DNA of 64,000 nucleotides from Maritimibacter alkaliphilus HTCC2654 (GTDB taxonomy: Bacteria > Pseudomonadota > Alphaproteobacteria > Rhodobacterales > Rhodobacteraceae). The stretch covers positions 1,146,992 through 1,210,991 of the forward strand of contig NZ_CH902578.1 in the NCBI RefSeq assembly GCF_000152805.1, written 5' to 3'. Below are positions 36,201 to 44,436 of this stretch, one piece after another. The notes under the pieces were generated by a model. The model was not told the DNA's origin. It was given only the letters and a program-made list of their open reading frames with translations, and did no database searches. Made by a program: the position numbers and the translations under genes. Position 1 is the first letter of the stretch. Each line of letters opens with the position of its first letter.

Positions 36201-37259
36201 GGAGGCCTTGCCGTAAAGGACATAGACCTCGCCCGCGATGGTGCCGTTGTTGTCGCCGAACATCGCGCCGATGGCGAAATCGTCGATCCCATCACCGTTG
36301 ATGTCGCCGAGATTGGCAACGCTGGTGCCCGCATCGTCCTCGGCCACGTCACCCGTCACCTTGAAGCCATCGCTCGCGGACATGGTGGCGACGTCGATGG
36401 CGGAAAACGGCGTGGACTTCCCGAAGATGACATAGGCCGCGCCCGCGCGCGTCCCGCCGCCATCGTTTCCTGGCGCGCCGACGATGATATCGTCATAGCC
36501 GTCGTTGTTGATATCTCCAGCGCTTGAAACACTGTCGCCGAATTCGTCGAAAGCTCCGTCACCTTCGATCCGGAACCCGTCAGATGCCGCGAGGGACGAC
36601 AGATCGATGGTTCCGAAACCGCCGGCCTTGCCGAAGATGACATAGGCTTCGCCGGAGTTGGTCGCCCCATTATCGGCTTGAGGCGCTCCGACGATGATGT
36701 CCGCGTAGCCGTCGCCGTTGACGTCACCTGCGCTCGCGACACTGGTGCCTGCGTGATCCCCCGAGGTATCCCCAATGATCTTGAAACCACCGATCGAGAC
36801 GTCCAGATCGATGTCGGTGAACCCGGTGGTCTTGCCGAAGATCACGTAGGCGGCCCCCGCCTGCCCTCCGCCGTCCGAGTTTCCGTTCGCGCCGACAATG
36901 ATGTCGGTCACGCCGTCGCCGTTGACATCGCCCGCTGTCGATGCCGCAAAGCCGAGGTTGTTCGGGTTCGCTTCACCAATGGCTTCGCCGGAAATCTTGA
37001 ACCCTTGCGACACGCCGAGGCTGCTCAGGTCGATATCCGAAAAGCCCGCCGCCGTTCCGAAAATCATATAGGCGGCCCCGTTGTTGGACGCACCGTCGTC
37101 GTGCAATGACGCTCCGACAAGTAAATCCGACAGACCGTCGCCGTTAATGTCGCCAATGAACGAAACGCTGCCGCCGAGTTTGTCGTCTGCGGCGTCGCCC
37201 TGAATGGTGAAGCCCTGTTCGTTGGTAAACGTCGATAGATCGATAATGCGCGTCGCCAT
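32979..37259 (-). CDS. FG-GAP / RTX calcium-binding exoprotein A
   Basis: This 1,426-residue protein has no Sec signal peptide. Residues 1 to about 985 hold 14 FG-GAP repeats, each with a DVNGDGxxD-type calcium loop, equal to two seven-bladed integrin-like propellers. From about 1000 to 1290 there are RTX nonapeptides (GGxGxDxLx; e.g. GGDGDDTLDGGDDDD). The tail, about 1290-1426 (VFREGDTGLGAAADRITDYEVG ... LTERDFVL), is like other type I secretion C-termini. ATG 37259 is preferred over 37280 for its GGGGGG ribosome-binding site and because the paralogue starts at the same residue. It is predicted to be exported by a type I system not in this window; propellers suggest adhesion. Confidence 0.88.
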   Translation of the reverse strand: MATRIIDLSTFTNEQGFTIQGDAADDKLGGSVSFIGDINGDGLSDLLVGASLHDDGASNNGAAYMIFGTAAGFSDIDLSSLGVSQGFKISGEAIGEANPNNLGFAASTAGDVNGDGVTDIIVGANGNSDGGGQAGAAYVIFGKTTGFTDIDLDVSIGGFKIIGDTSGDHAGTSVASAGDVNGDGYADIIVGAPQADNGATNSGEAYVIFGKAGGFGTIDLSSLAASDGFRIEGDGAFDEFGDSVSSAGDINNDGYDDIIVGAPGNDGGGTRAGAAYVIFGKSTPFSAIDVATMSASDGFKVTGDVAEDDAGTSVANLGDINGDGIDDFAIGAMFGDNNGTIAGEVYVLYGKASGLGDFDLTNITLADGFVIEGAEPVNFVGTWVSGAGDVNADGVSDLIVGAYGNGDGGAGAGAAYVIYGKTSGRTDIDLGALDQTDGFVILGDTGGDQAGIRVAGGGDLNGDGIDDVAVTAPSGDDGGSNAGEVYVVYGASATGFGDRVDLTNLLPTYGFSIIGKTANDSSGAYLSDAGDVNGDGIDDVLIGAVGATHFGAANSGSAFVVFGKAGGPTTDIDLSTLTATDGFEITGEPLSQLSFRSSSAGDVNGDGIDDLIIGARAYFGTGAAYVIYGKSSGIGTIAAGSLTDADGYRITGIASGDQFGFSVASAGDINDDGFDDVIVSAPYGEDSGENNIGHSYVIFGQAADRSGFSIDTLAASDGFRIKGEADSNFAGWSVADAGDFNGDGIDDFVVSERNGDGTAINSGTAWVIFGKTTGWGDIDLGSLGAGEGFAIAGKAVNDQFGYSVAGAGDVNGDGFDDIIVGSLSDDTASAGAGAAYVIYGSASGHSDIDIDDNGATEGFAILGKSGKTYFAYDVDGVGDMNGDGYDDVVVGAYRYTETATYWGAAYVIYGGPTGFGDVDIDNLTPDRGFEIYAEVEGDYLGYDVSAAGDVNDDGLADLLVGAYFNDEGGNNAGKSYIIYGRLPGLGIDRMGTGDGQTLLGSHLDDILNGLGGEDDLQGGDGDDTLDGGDDDDRVLGGAGGDTLRGGAGRDWVRGGDDGDMVEGGDDRDWLFGDDGDDDLDGGEGADRLEGGAGADDLDGGLGGADLAVYKKSASGVTVDLGAGTGTGGDAQGDTLTGIERVMGSDHNDVLTGDGADNMLIGLGGQDILLGLDGNDRLVGGDGWDALYGGADRDILIGGEGDDYMDASFGDDKLIGGAGGDEMYGRSGIDTVLYTGSSAGVTLDLGAGTASGGDAAGDTLSEIENAQGSDFGDDITGDGGANRLIGRDGADTLSGLGGDDFLRGDAGDDTLDGGAGRDRIFGNDGADVMTGGSDGDTFVFREGDTGLGAAADRITDYEVGVDRIILRSIDADTSTGGDQAFTFGGTLTLSQSGGDTIIALDTDGDTVADAEIHLTGLLTLTERDFVL
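33834..34256. repeat. Direct repeat 2, copy in exoprotein A gene (RTX block)
   Basis: This 423-bp block is highly similar to 38340-38762, with equal length and no gap. It encodes the first RTX block from ILNGLGGEDDLQ to TGIERVMG. The stretch between the two repeats (33241-33833) is much more divergent from its partner. Confidence 0.8.
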
Positions 37260-37481
37260 AATGTGGTCCCCCCGGCCCAATTATTTTTCTCAAATCGAAC
37301 CAACGCACGGCAGTTGAGCGGGCGAAGACCGAACTTTCAAATCCCGCCAAGCATAGGAGTCGATGCCTTCAAAGCAAGCATTTCTTAACTAACAAGATGC
37401 ACGCCTTGGCCCTCAGCCGGTATCCTGGAGTGAGCGAGCGGGGCCGGACCGGAGGCCGAGCTTTTCCGCTCTGCCCGCCCC
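37260..37481. other. Gap between the tandem FG-GAP/RTX genes
   Basis: This 222-bp region includes an AT-rich part (about 37275-37395) upstream of exoprotein A on the minus strand, likely its own promoter. The GC-rich remainder follows the stop of exoprotein B. I see no clear terminator hairpin with a T run. Confidence 0.45.
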
Positions 37482-37743
37482 CTACAGCACGAAATCCCCT
37501 GCCGTTAGCGTGAGTAGCCCGGTGAGGTGGATTTCCGCATCCGCCACCGTGTCGCCGTCGGTGTCGAGCGCGACGATGGTGTCGCCGCCCGACTGGCTCA
37601 GCGTCAGCGTGCCGCCGAAGGTGAACGCCTGATCGCCGCCCGCGGTCGTGTCGGCGTCGATGGAGCGCAGGATGATGCGGTCCACCCCGGCCTCGAAATC
37701 GTCGATCCGGTCGGCGGCCGCGCCGGTCCCGGTGTCGCCCTCG
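37482..37743. repeat. Direct repeat 1, copy in exoprotein B gene (3' end)
   Basis: Partner of 32979-33240, 262 bp with no length difference. Confidence 0.8.
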
Positions 37744-40700
37744 CGGAAGACGAACCGGTCCGCGTCCGCCCCGCCGATCATGAAATCGCGCCCGCCGCCG
37801 CCGATCAGGACGTCGCGCCCCTCGGCCCCGTTCAGGAGCGTGTCGTCGCCGTCGCCGCCGATCAGCCGGTCGTTGCCCTCGAAGCCGAACAGGATGTCCG
37901 CGCCGCCGCGCCCGTTCAGGGTGTTGGCCCCGTTGTCGCCGCGCAGCGTGTCGGCGTGGTCCGAGCCCGTCAGGTGCTCGATGCCCGTCAGCGTGTCGCC
38001 CGTCGCGTCGCCGCCCGAGGCCGAGCCCGCCGCGAGGCTGATCGTCACCCCCGACCCCGACCCGGTGTAGAGCGCCGTGTCCTCGCCCGCGCCGCCATCG
38101 ATGTCGTCGCCCCCCGCGCCGCCCGTGAGCCGGTCGTCGCCGTCGCCGCCGTCGAGGATGTCGTCGTCGGCGCCGCCCTCCAGCACGTCGCGCTCGTCGC
38201 CGCCGTAGATCTCGTCTTGACCCGCGTCGCCGCGCAGCTTGTCGCGCCCGCCAAGGCCCGTCAGCACGTCGTCGCCGCCGCGCCCGATGAGCAGGTTGGC
38301 GTTCGCGTCGCCGGTGAGCGTGTCGCCGTGGTCAGACCCCATCACCCGTTCGATGCCGGTGAGTGTGTCGCCCTGCGCATCGCCGCCCGTGCCGGTGCCT
38401 GCGCCGAGATCGACGGTCACGCCGGTGGCGGACTTCTTGTAGACCGCCAGATCCGCACCCCCGAGGCCGCCGTCGAGGTCATCCGAGCCAGCCCCGCCCT
38501 CGAGCCGGTCCGCGCCCTCGCCCCCGTCGAGGTCGTCGTCGCCGTCGTCACCGAACAGCCAGTCGCGGTCATCCCCGCCCTCGATCATGTCGCCGTCATC
38601 GCCACCCCGAACCCAGTCGCGCCCGGCCCCGCCCCTAAGCGTGTCCGAACCCGTGCCCCCCAGCACCCGGTCGTCGTCATCCCCACCATCGAGCGTGTCG
38701 TCCCCATCGCCCCCCTGAAGATCGTCCTCGCCGCCGAGGCCGTTCAGGATGTCGTCCAGATGCCCCCCGAGGATCCGCTGGCCGATGTCGGTGCCGGTCA
38801 GCGTAACCTCGGACGACGCCCGCCGTCCGTAGATGACATAGGCCTTGCCCGAATTCGTCGTGTATTCATCGTTCATGGGCGACCCGACGATCAGGTCGTC
38901 GATCCCGTCGTGGTTCACGTCGCCAGCGGCAGACACCGCATGACCGTTCCAGTCACTGTCGGATTCACCGACGATCATGAACCCCTCGGACGGGGCGAGA
39001 TCGCCCAGGTCGATGTCCGAAAAGCCGGACGCCTTTCCGAAGATGACGTAGCTTGCGCCGGATTCCGAGCCGTTGATATCCACGCCGCGCGCGCCGACGA
39101 CCATATCGTCGAAGCCGTCGCCGTTGATGTCCCCCGCGCGCGAGACGCTGACCCCTGCGCCATCGCCAGCCAAGCCCCCGACGATCTTGAAGCCGTCGGA
39201 GGACGAGAGGCTGGACAGGTCGATATTGCTCCAGCCGGACGCCTTGCCCAGCAGGACATAGGCTTCGCCCGCATCGACGCCGCCGTCATCCCCGGCATAG
39301 GCGCCGACGATGATGTCGTCGAAGCCATCGCCGTTGACGTCACCCGCCCACGCGACGCTGGTGCCCAGCCGGTCGCCAGCGGCGTCACCCTGAATGACGA
39401 TCCCGACCGACGCCGACAGTCCGGTCAGGTCGATGTCTGCGATCCCGCTGGATCTGCCGAAGATAAGGTAGGTCTCGCCGGCGAGCGCGCCCCCGTCGCT
39501 ACCGTAGAACGCGCCGACAAGGACGTCGTCGAACCCGTCGCCGTTCACGTCGCCCGCGCGCGCCACGTCGAACCCGGCAAGGTCGCCGGCCGCATCGCCC
39601 CGGATGGCAAACCCTTTGTCGGGGGTAAGTGCGCCGGTATCCGACAGGGTGAGATTGGCGATGCCGCCGACACTGCCGAAAAGCACATAGGCTTCGCCCG
39701 CATCGTTGCCCGCGTCATCGTTCGCCGGAGCACCGACGATCACGTCGGAAATGCCGTCTCCGTTGAAGTCTCCGGCACCCGCTACGGAGAAACCGGCATT
39801 TGCGTTGCCGTTCCCGTTCAGGATCACGTTGCGTGTGACCCCACCCCAGGGCGCAAGGCCGACGCCGCCATAGATGATATAGGCGCGACCTTCGTCGCTG
39901 CCGCCGTAATGGGGTGAGCCGACGATCAGGTCGTCATACCCATCCGCGTTCACATCACCGGCGGCGGACACGGTGTAACCGGCCCAATCGTCGACCGCTT
40001 CGCCGATCGCCCGGAAACCGTTCGAGGCAGCCAAGGGGATGATGTCGGAGTCGGTGTATCCGCCGACCCGACCGTAGACGACATCGGCGGCGCCGTTGCC
40101 GAGACCGGGATGCGGCGAACCGACCACGAAATCGTCGATCCCGTCGCCGTTCATGTCGCCTGCCCCGGACACGGCCCAGCCCACCTGCATCTCGGGGAAA
40201 ACGCCCCGAACGGAAAACCCGTAGTCTCCGCCGAGCGAGGCGAGTTCGACGCGCGCGCCGAACCCGGTCGCCGAGCCGCCGTAGACGACATAGGCCTCGC
40301 CCGCGCCCGCTCCGCCGTTGTCGCCGCCGGACGCCCCGATGAGGACGTCGTCGATGCCGTCGCCGTTCACGTCGCCCGCCCCCGCGACCGCCTGCCCGGC
40401 CAGGTCGTCGGCCTCGTCGCCGATAATGACGATCCCTTCACCCGTGCCGAGCGCGGCAAGGTCGACCGTCCCGAAGCCGGAAGCCTTGCCGAACACGACA
40501 TAGGCCGCGCCCGCATTGTTGCCGCCGTCATTCTGCCCGTAAGCCCCGATGAGCATATCGTCGTAGCCGTCTGCGTTGACGTCGCCCGCGTTGGCGACCG
40601 AGTAGCCGGCGAAGTCGCCCGCCGCGCCGCCGCGCAGGATGAACCCGTCGCTCGCCGCGAGGCCGGTCAGGTCGATGTTCGTGAAGCCCGAGGCCTTGCC

Positions 40701-41741
40701 GAAGAGGACATAGGCCTCGCCTGCCGAGGATGCGGTGTCGTCGCCGCCATAGGCCCCCACGATGATGTCGTCGTAGCCGTCACCGTTCACGTCGCCCGCA
40801 CCCGAGACAGATCGACCGGCGAAATCTCCGTCTACGTCGCCCTGAATGATGAAGCCGTCCGACAGGGCAAGCCCGGTCAGGTCGATATTCGTGAAGCCCC
40901 CGTTGCGTCCGAAGATGACGTAGGCCTCGCCCGCTTGCGTGCCACCGTCGTCGCCATTCACGGCGCCGACCACGATGTCGCCGTAGCCATCGCCGTTGAT
41001 ATCACCGGCGGAAGAGACCGAAATCCCGGCGTGATCGCCCGCTTCGTCGCCCTGAACGATGAAGCCGTCGGATACCGTGAAGGACGACAGGTCGATGTTC
41101 GAAAAGCCCGTCGTTTTGCCGAAGATCACATAGGCCTCGCCCGCGAAGGCGCCGCCATCATCGCCGTAGGCGGCACCGACGATGAAATCGTCGATTCCAT
41201 CGCCGTTCACATCGCCGGCGGAGGAGACGGCGCGACCGGCGAAGTCGTCGGCGTCGTCACCGATGATCGTGAACCCGTCGGTCAGGGGGAGCGTGCTCAG
41301 GTCCACCGTCGAAAACGCGGTGCCCTTGCCGAAGATCACATAGGCCGCCCCGGCGGACGTCCCACCCGCGTCGTTGCCATAGGCCCCGACGATCACGTCG
41401 TCGAACCCGTCGCCGTTCACGTCGCCCGCGCCGGAGACCGCGAATCCGGCGGTGTCCCCGACGGAATGACCCTGAATGAAGAAGCCATCGCTGGCCGTCA
41501 GGCTGCTAAGGTCGATGTCCGAGAACCCGTCGTTGCGACCGAAGAGCACATAGGCGCCGCCAGCGCCGAAGCCGCCCGCGTCTTGACCGGACGCCCCGAT
41601 GACGAAGTCCGTCAGACCGTCGCCGTTGACGTCCCCGGCGGTGGATACGCTGAAACCGGCGAAGTCGCCCGCCACGTCACCCTGAACGGTGAATCCCAAG
41701 GACGGGGTCAGAAAGGAAAGATCGACAATACGCGCGGCCAT
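37482..41741 (-). CDS. FG-GAP / RTX calcium-binding exoprotein B
   Basis: This 1,419-residue paralogue of exoprotein A has the same order: 14 FG-GAP repeats (residues 1 to about 985), RTX nonapeptides (about 993-1285) and the same secretion-type tail (VFREGDTGTGAAADRIDDFEAG ... LTAGDFVL). GGGAGGG precedes ATG 41741. A TTGACA on the minus strand at 41777-41782 lies in AT-rich DNA upstream and may be part of its promoter. The FG-GAP halves of A and B differ widely, while the RTX and tail DNA is nearly identical in blocks, suggesting duplication followed by divergence of the propellers or by gene conversion of the tails. Confidence 0.88.
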   Translation of the reverse strand: MAARIVDLSFLTPSLGFTVQGDVAGDFAGFSVSTAGDVNGDGLTDFVIGASGQDAGGFGAGGAYVLFGRNDGFSDIDLSSLTASDGFFIQGHSVGDTAGFAVSGAGDVNGDGFDDVIVGAYGNDAGGTSAGAAYVIFGKGTAFSTVDLSTLPLTDGFTIIGDDADDFAGRAVSSAGDVNGDGIDDFIVGAAYGDDGGAFAGEAYVIFGKTTGFSNIDLSSFTVSDGFIVQGDEAGDHAGISVSSAGDINGDGYGDIVVGAVNGDDGGTQAGEAYVIFGRNGGFTNIDLTGLALSDGFIIQGDVDGDFAGRSVSGAGDVNGDGYDDIIVGAYGGDDTASSAGEAYVLFGKASGFTNIDLTGLAASDGFILRGGAAGDFAGYSVANAGDVNADGYDDMLIGAYGQNDGGNNAGAAYVVFGKASGFGTVDLAALGTGEGIVIIGDEADDLAGQAVAGAGDVNGDGIDDVLIGASGGDNGGAGAGEAYVVYGGSATGFGARVELASLGGDYGFSVRGVFPEMQVGWAVSGAGDMNGDGIDDFVVGSPHPGLGNGAADVVYGRVGGYTDSDIIPLAASNGFRAIGEAVDDWAGYTVSAAGDVNADGYDDLIVGSPHYGGSDEGRAYIIYGGVGLAPWGGVTRNVILNGNGNANAGFSVAGAGDFNGDGISDVIVGAPANDDAGNDAGEAYVLFGSVGGIANLTLSDTGALTPDKGFAIRGDAAGDLAGFDVARAGDVNGDGFDDVLVGAFYGSDGGALAGETYLIFGRSSGIADIDLTGLSASVGIVIQGDAAGDRLGTSVAWAGDVNGDGFDDIIVGAYAGDDGGVDAGEAYVLLGKASGWSNIDLSSLSSSDGFKIVGGLAGDGAGVSVSRAGDINGDGFDDMVVGARGVDINGSESGASYVIFGKASGFSDIDLGDLAPSEGFMIVGESDSDWNGHAVSAAGDVNHDGIDDLIVGSPMNDEYTTNSGKAYVIYGRRASSEVTLTGTDIGQRILGGHLDDILNGLGGEDDLQGGDGDDTLDGGDDDDRVLGGTGSDTLRGGAGRDWVRGGDDGDMIEGGDDRDWLFGDDGDDDLDGGEGADRLEGGAGSDDLDGGLGGADLAVYKKSATGVTVDLGAGTGTGGDAQGDTLTGIERVMGSDHGDTLTGDANANLLIGRGGDDVLTGLGGRDKLRGDAGQDEIYGGDERDVLEGGADDDILDGGDGDDRLTGGAGGDDIDGGAGEDTALYTGSGSGVTISLAAGSASGGDATGDTLTGIEHLTGSDHADTLRGDNGANTLNGRGGADILFGFEGNDRLIGGDGDDTLLNGAEGRDVLIGGGGRDFMIGGADADRFVFREGDTGTGAAADRIDDFEAGVDRIILRSIDADTTAGGDQAFTFGGTLTLSQSGGDTIVALDTDGDTVADAEIHLTGLLTLTAGDFVL
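38340..38762. repeat. Direct repeat 2, copy in exoprotein B gene (RTX block)
   Basis: Partner of 33834-34256, 423 bp with no length difference. Confidence 0.8.
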
Positions 41742-42058
41742 GAGGCGCCCTCCCGCAAATTCATTGATAAAATAAGTGTCAAAACGCCCGAAAATGGCGC
41801 CTACTCAGCACTCACCCAATACGGAGAGTGTAAGGCTCGTATCTGATCCCGCAATAACTTTGAGATTAACCTTTTGGATAATGAACAGCGGGATTGCCCA
41901 CTTCCTCGACACACCGTCCGGCGTTTTTTGGCGGAATTGAGCGCGTTCGGCGAAGCCTTACCGTTGAGCCAGCCAGCGGTAAGCGCGGTCTCGACTTGCG
42001 TGTTTCGGGTGGCACCGCGCGCGCCAAGCGCCTGACACGAACGGATCGCTTTTCCCAC
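41742..42058. other. Gap between exoprotein B and the P450 operon
   Basis: This 317-bp region holds the presumed exoprotein B promoter (TTGACA on the minus strand at 41777-41782 in AT-rich sequence). A CTTACCG...CGGTAAG inverted repeat lies at 41957-41983, about 75 bp after the last P450 stop. It has a 13-nt loop and no T run, so terminator function is doubtful. No gene is supported. Confidence 0.45.
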
Positions 42059-43234
42059 CTACACAATCACATTGAACGACACGCTGAGGGGGCCGTATTC
42101 CGGCCAATTGGTCATTTCGATCCCGCCGCGCTGTTCGAGGCGCAGGGTCTTCTGCGTCAACTGCCGCAGCGTTTCGCGCAAAAGCACGCGGGCCAGCGGG
42201 GCGCCGGGGCACATGTGCGGACCGCGACCGAAGGTCAGAAGGTCGCGCGCTTCGCGGTCGAGCCGGTAGGTATCGGCCTCGGGGAACACCTCCTCGTCCC
42301 GGTTGGCCGAGGTGAACACGATTGCCACCGGGTCACCCTTGGCGATGGGGCAGCCCGAGATCTCGGTATCCTCCCGCGCCGTGCGGGCGAAGCCGCGATA
42401 AGGCGTGTAAAGGCGCAGAAGTTCCTCCAGCGCCTCCGGCACCAGATCGGGATTTTCGGTAAGCTCGGCGTGGTGTTCGGGATGACGTGCCAGATGCACC
42501 GCCATGGAGCCGATGAAGGTCGTGGGCGCGATGATCCCGACCAACAGGAATTGCCGGAGCGCGCCGAGGATCAAGTCGTCGGCCAGCGGTTCGCCGTCGA
42601 CGCGCACCGCAAGCAGGCTCGCGGTCGGGTCTTCGTCGGGGTCGCGCGGGTTGGCGTGGCGGTCCGCGATCAGATCGGCGGCGATGTCGTAAAGCTCGTC
42701 CGACTTCTGGCGCAGCAGGTCGAAGTCCTGCCGTTGCAGCGCCATGTTGAATTCGGCCCCGACCTCGCGGATCAGTTCGGCCTTGTCCGGCGACAGGTTG
42801 AAAAACTCGGCAAGCAGCGCGATGGGCAGAAGGAACGAGAAGTCCTTGCAGATATCGCCCCCGCCCGCCGCGATCCACGGGTCGAGGAAGCGCGCGACCA
42901 TGGTTTCGAGCCGCGGCTCCCATTCGGACAGGCGGGCCGGTGTCAGAAACCGCTGGATCGCGTTGCGGTAAGGGGTGTTCGCGGGCGGATCGAGGTGAAG
43001 CGGCGGGCGGCGCTGGGTCGTCGCCACGCGCGGCACCACGTTTTGCACCGTCGTTGTGAACATCTGCCAGTTCTCCAGAACCGCTTTCGCGTCGGCGTGC
43101 TTGGTCACCGCCCAGAACCCGCCCATGTCGTCGGACCAGGCGACCGGGCAATGGCTGCGCAACTCGGCGAAGAGCGCGTGCGGGCTGTCGAAATCCTCGG
43201 TTTCGGGAACCTTGAAATCCACCTTGTGGGTCAT
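42059..43234 (-). CDS. Cytochrome P450 (second in operon)
   Basis: This 391-residue soluble bacterial P450 has heme cysteine C342 in FGRGPHMCPGAPLAR, the ExxR helix in EELLRLYTPYRGFAR and FTSANRDEEVFPEAD before the heme loop. The I-helix reads LLVGIIAPTTFIG where most P450s have AGxET, so the acid-alcohol pair that delivers protons to bound oxygen is missing, although later threonines remain. The start overlaps the stop of the other P450 by 4 nt. It is the last gene of the MarR-linked operon. No ferredoxin or reductase gene is nearby. Confidence 0.93.
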   Translation of the reverse strand: MTHKVDFKVPETEDFDSPHALFAELRSHCPVAWSDDMGGFWAVTKHADAKAVLENWQMFTTTVQNVVPRVATTQRRPPLHLDPPANTPYRNAIQRFLTPARLSEWEPRLETMVARFLDPWIAAGGGDICKDFSFLLPIALLAEFFNLSPDKAELIREVGAEFNMALQRQDFDLLRQKSDELYDIAADLIADRHANPRDPDEDPTASLLAVRVDGEPLADDLILGALRQFLLVGIIAPTTFIGSMAVHLARHPEHHAELTENPDLVPEALEELLRLYTPYRGFARTAREDTEISGCPIAKGDPVAIVFTSANRDEEVFPEADTYRLDREARDLLTFGRGPHMCPGAPLARVLLRETLRQLTQKTLRLEQRGGIEMTNWPEYGPLSVSFNVIV

Positions 43235-44436
43235 GCGTCACCTCGCATGTCGAGCGTCAGGGTGTTGATGCCGAATTCGGTCCAGCGGCCCCATGTCGGC
43301 GTTCCCACGACCTTCAATCCGGGCTGCGCGATCAGGACGTCGGTCATCGCGTCCACCTGCAATTTCGCCATCGCCTGCCCCATGCACATATGCGTGCCGT
43401 AGCCGAAGGTGATGTGCCGGTTCGGGCTGCGGCGCGGGTCGAAGGTTTCGGGGTCGTCGAAGGCGCGCGGGTCGCGGTTGGCCGAAGCATAGTTCATCGC
43501 GACGGGCGTGCCCTTGGGAATGAACGTGCCGTTCAGCACCGTGTCCTTGGTCGCCACGCGGGCAAGGCTCTGGTTCGCCGGATAGAACCGCAGGATTTCA
43601 TCGCGGAAGGTCGCCTTCACCTCAGGCTCGTCGCGCAGAAGCTGTGCGTGCTCAGGGTTGGTGGCCAGGTGCCACGCCAGCGAATTCATCAGGCAGCGCG
43701 ACGCGATGTGCCCGCCGACCAAAAGCAACCGCACCATGCCCGCAAGCTCGGTCTCGGAAAACGGTTCGCCCTTGCCGGGATAGGCCATGATCGAAGAGAC
43801 CATGTCCTCCTCCGGGTCGCGCGGCTCCTCCATCCGGCTCTGGGCCAGTTTGATGGCGAAGGCATCGACGCCCTTTGACATGCGGGCGGCGGTGCCCATG
43901 TCGCGGTTCTGGATCGCGTGAACATAGGTCGCCGACAGCCGCCCAATTTCAAGCGACTCCTCGGTGTCGAAGCCGACGATCAGGCCAAGCGAGCCTTGGC
44001 TCATCGGTTCCCCGATCTGTTCGGGGAAGTTGACCTGCCCCGCGTCGGACTCCTTCGCGTCCGCGACCAGACGCTCGACGAGGTCGCGCAACTGCGGCTC
44101 GAAGGTCTTGATCTTGTTGGCCTTGAAAGTCGGGTTCATCGCCTTGCGATACCGCTCGCTTTCGGGCGGGTCTTTTTGCAGCGGCAGGCGCGGCAGGCCG
44201 AGCTTCGGCGACGCCGGCACGATGGACAGCTTGGTCGCCGTGAACGTCTCGGGGTCTTTCTCGACCGTCAGAATGTCGTCGTAGCGCATCACGGTGAAGA
44301 ACCCGCCCCAGTTGTCGCTCCACGCGACCGGGTGGCTTTCGCGCAGCGCGCGCCAGACCGCCGGGTAGGTCTCGATGGTCTCCGGGTCGTGCGGGTCCCA
44401 GACGGACCTCAGTTCATCAATCTGTTCGGCAGCCAT
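43231..44436 (-). CDS. Cytochrome P450 (first in operon)
   Basis: This 401-residue P450 has heme cysteine C351 in FGYGTHMCMGQAMA, the ExxR helix in DEILRFYPANQSLAR and ASANRDPRAFDDPETFDP. The I-helix reads LLVGGHIASRCL, so both the acidic residue and the following threonine of the AGxET motif are replaced (Ile, Ala). ATG 44436 has GGAG 8 nt upstream inside dctM, and the genes overlap by 28 nt. A much longer frame reaching 46182 is a shadow across dctM and dctQ. It resembles the other P450 only at family level, so the two probably act at different steps or positions. Confidence 0.92.
   Translation of the reverse strand: MAAEQIDELRSVWDPHDPETIETYPAVWRALRESHPVAWSDNWGGFFTVMRYDDILTVEKDPETFTATKLSIVPASPKLGLPRLPLQKDPPESERYRKAMNPTFKANKIKTFEPQLRDLVERLVADAKESDAGQVNFPEQIGEPMSQGSLGLIVGFDTEESLEIGRLSATYVHAIQNRDMGTAARMSKGVDAFAIKLAQSRMEEPRDPEEDMVSSIMAYPGKGEPFSETELAGMVRLLLVGGHIASRCLMNSLAWHLATNPEHAQLLRDEPEVKATFRDEILRFYPANQSLARVATKDTVLNGTFIPKGTPVAMNYASANRDPRAFDDPETFDPRRSPNRHITFGYGTHMCMGQAMAKLQVDAMTDVLIAQPGLKVVGTPTWGRWTEFGINTLTLDMRGDA

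Noticed and set aside
37527-39917. Long plus-strand open frame (796 codons) opposite the exoprotein B gene
   Set aside because: It mirrors repeated GC-rich codons of the RTX/FG-GAP gene, gives low-complexity Arg/Ala/Val-rich protein and has no ribosome-binding site or family motif.
40110-41846. Second plus-strand frame (578 codons) opposite exoprotein B
   Set aside because: It is antisense to the FG-GAP repeats, with periodic sequence caused by the repeats, and extends across the exoprotein start.
41957-41983. Inverted repeat CTTACCG...CGGTAAG after the P450 operon as a terminator
   Set aside because: The stem is only 7 bp with a 13-nt loop and no T run on the minus strand; kept only as a remark.
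41801-42066. Small minus-strand frames (66-85 codons) in the gap after the P450 operon
   Set aside because: There is no ribosome-binding site or hydrophobic/domain pattern, and the two overlap each other in different frames.
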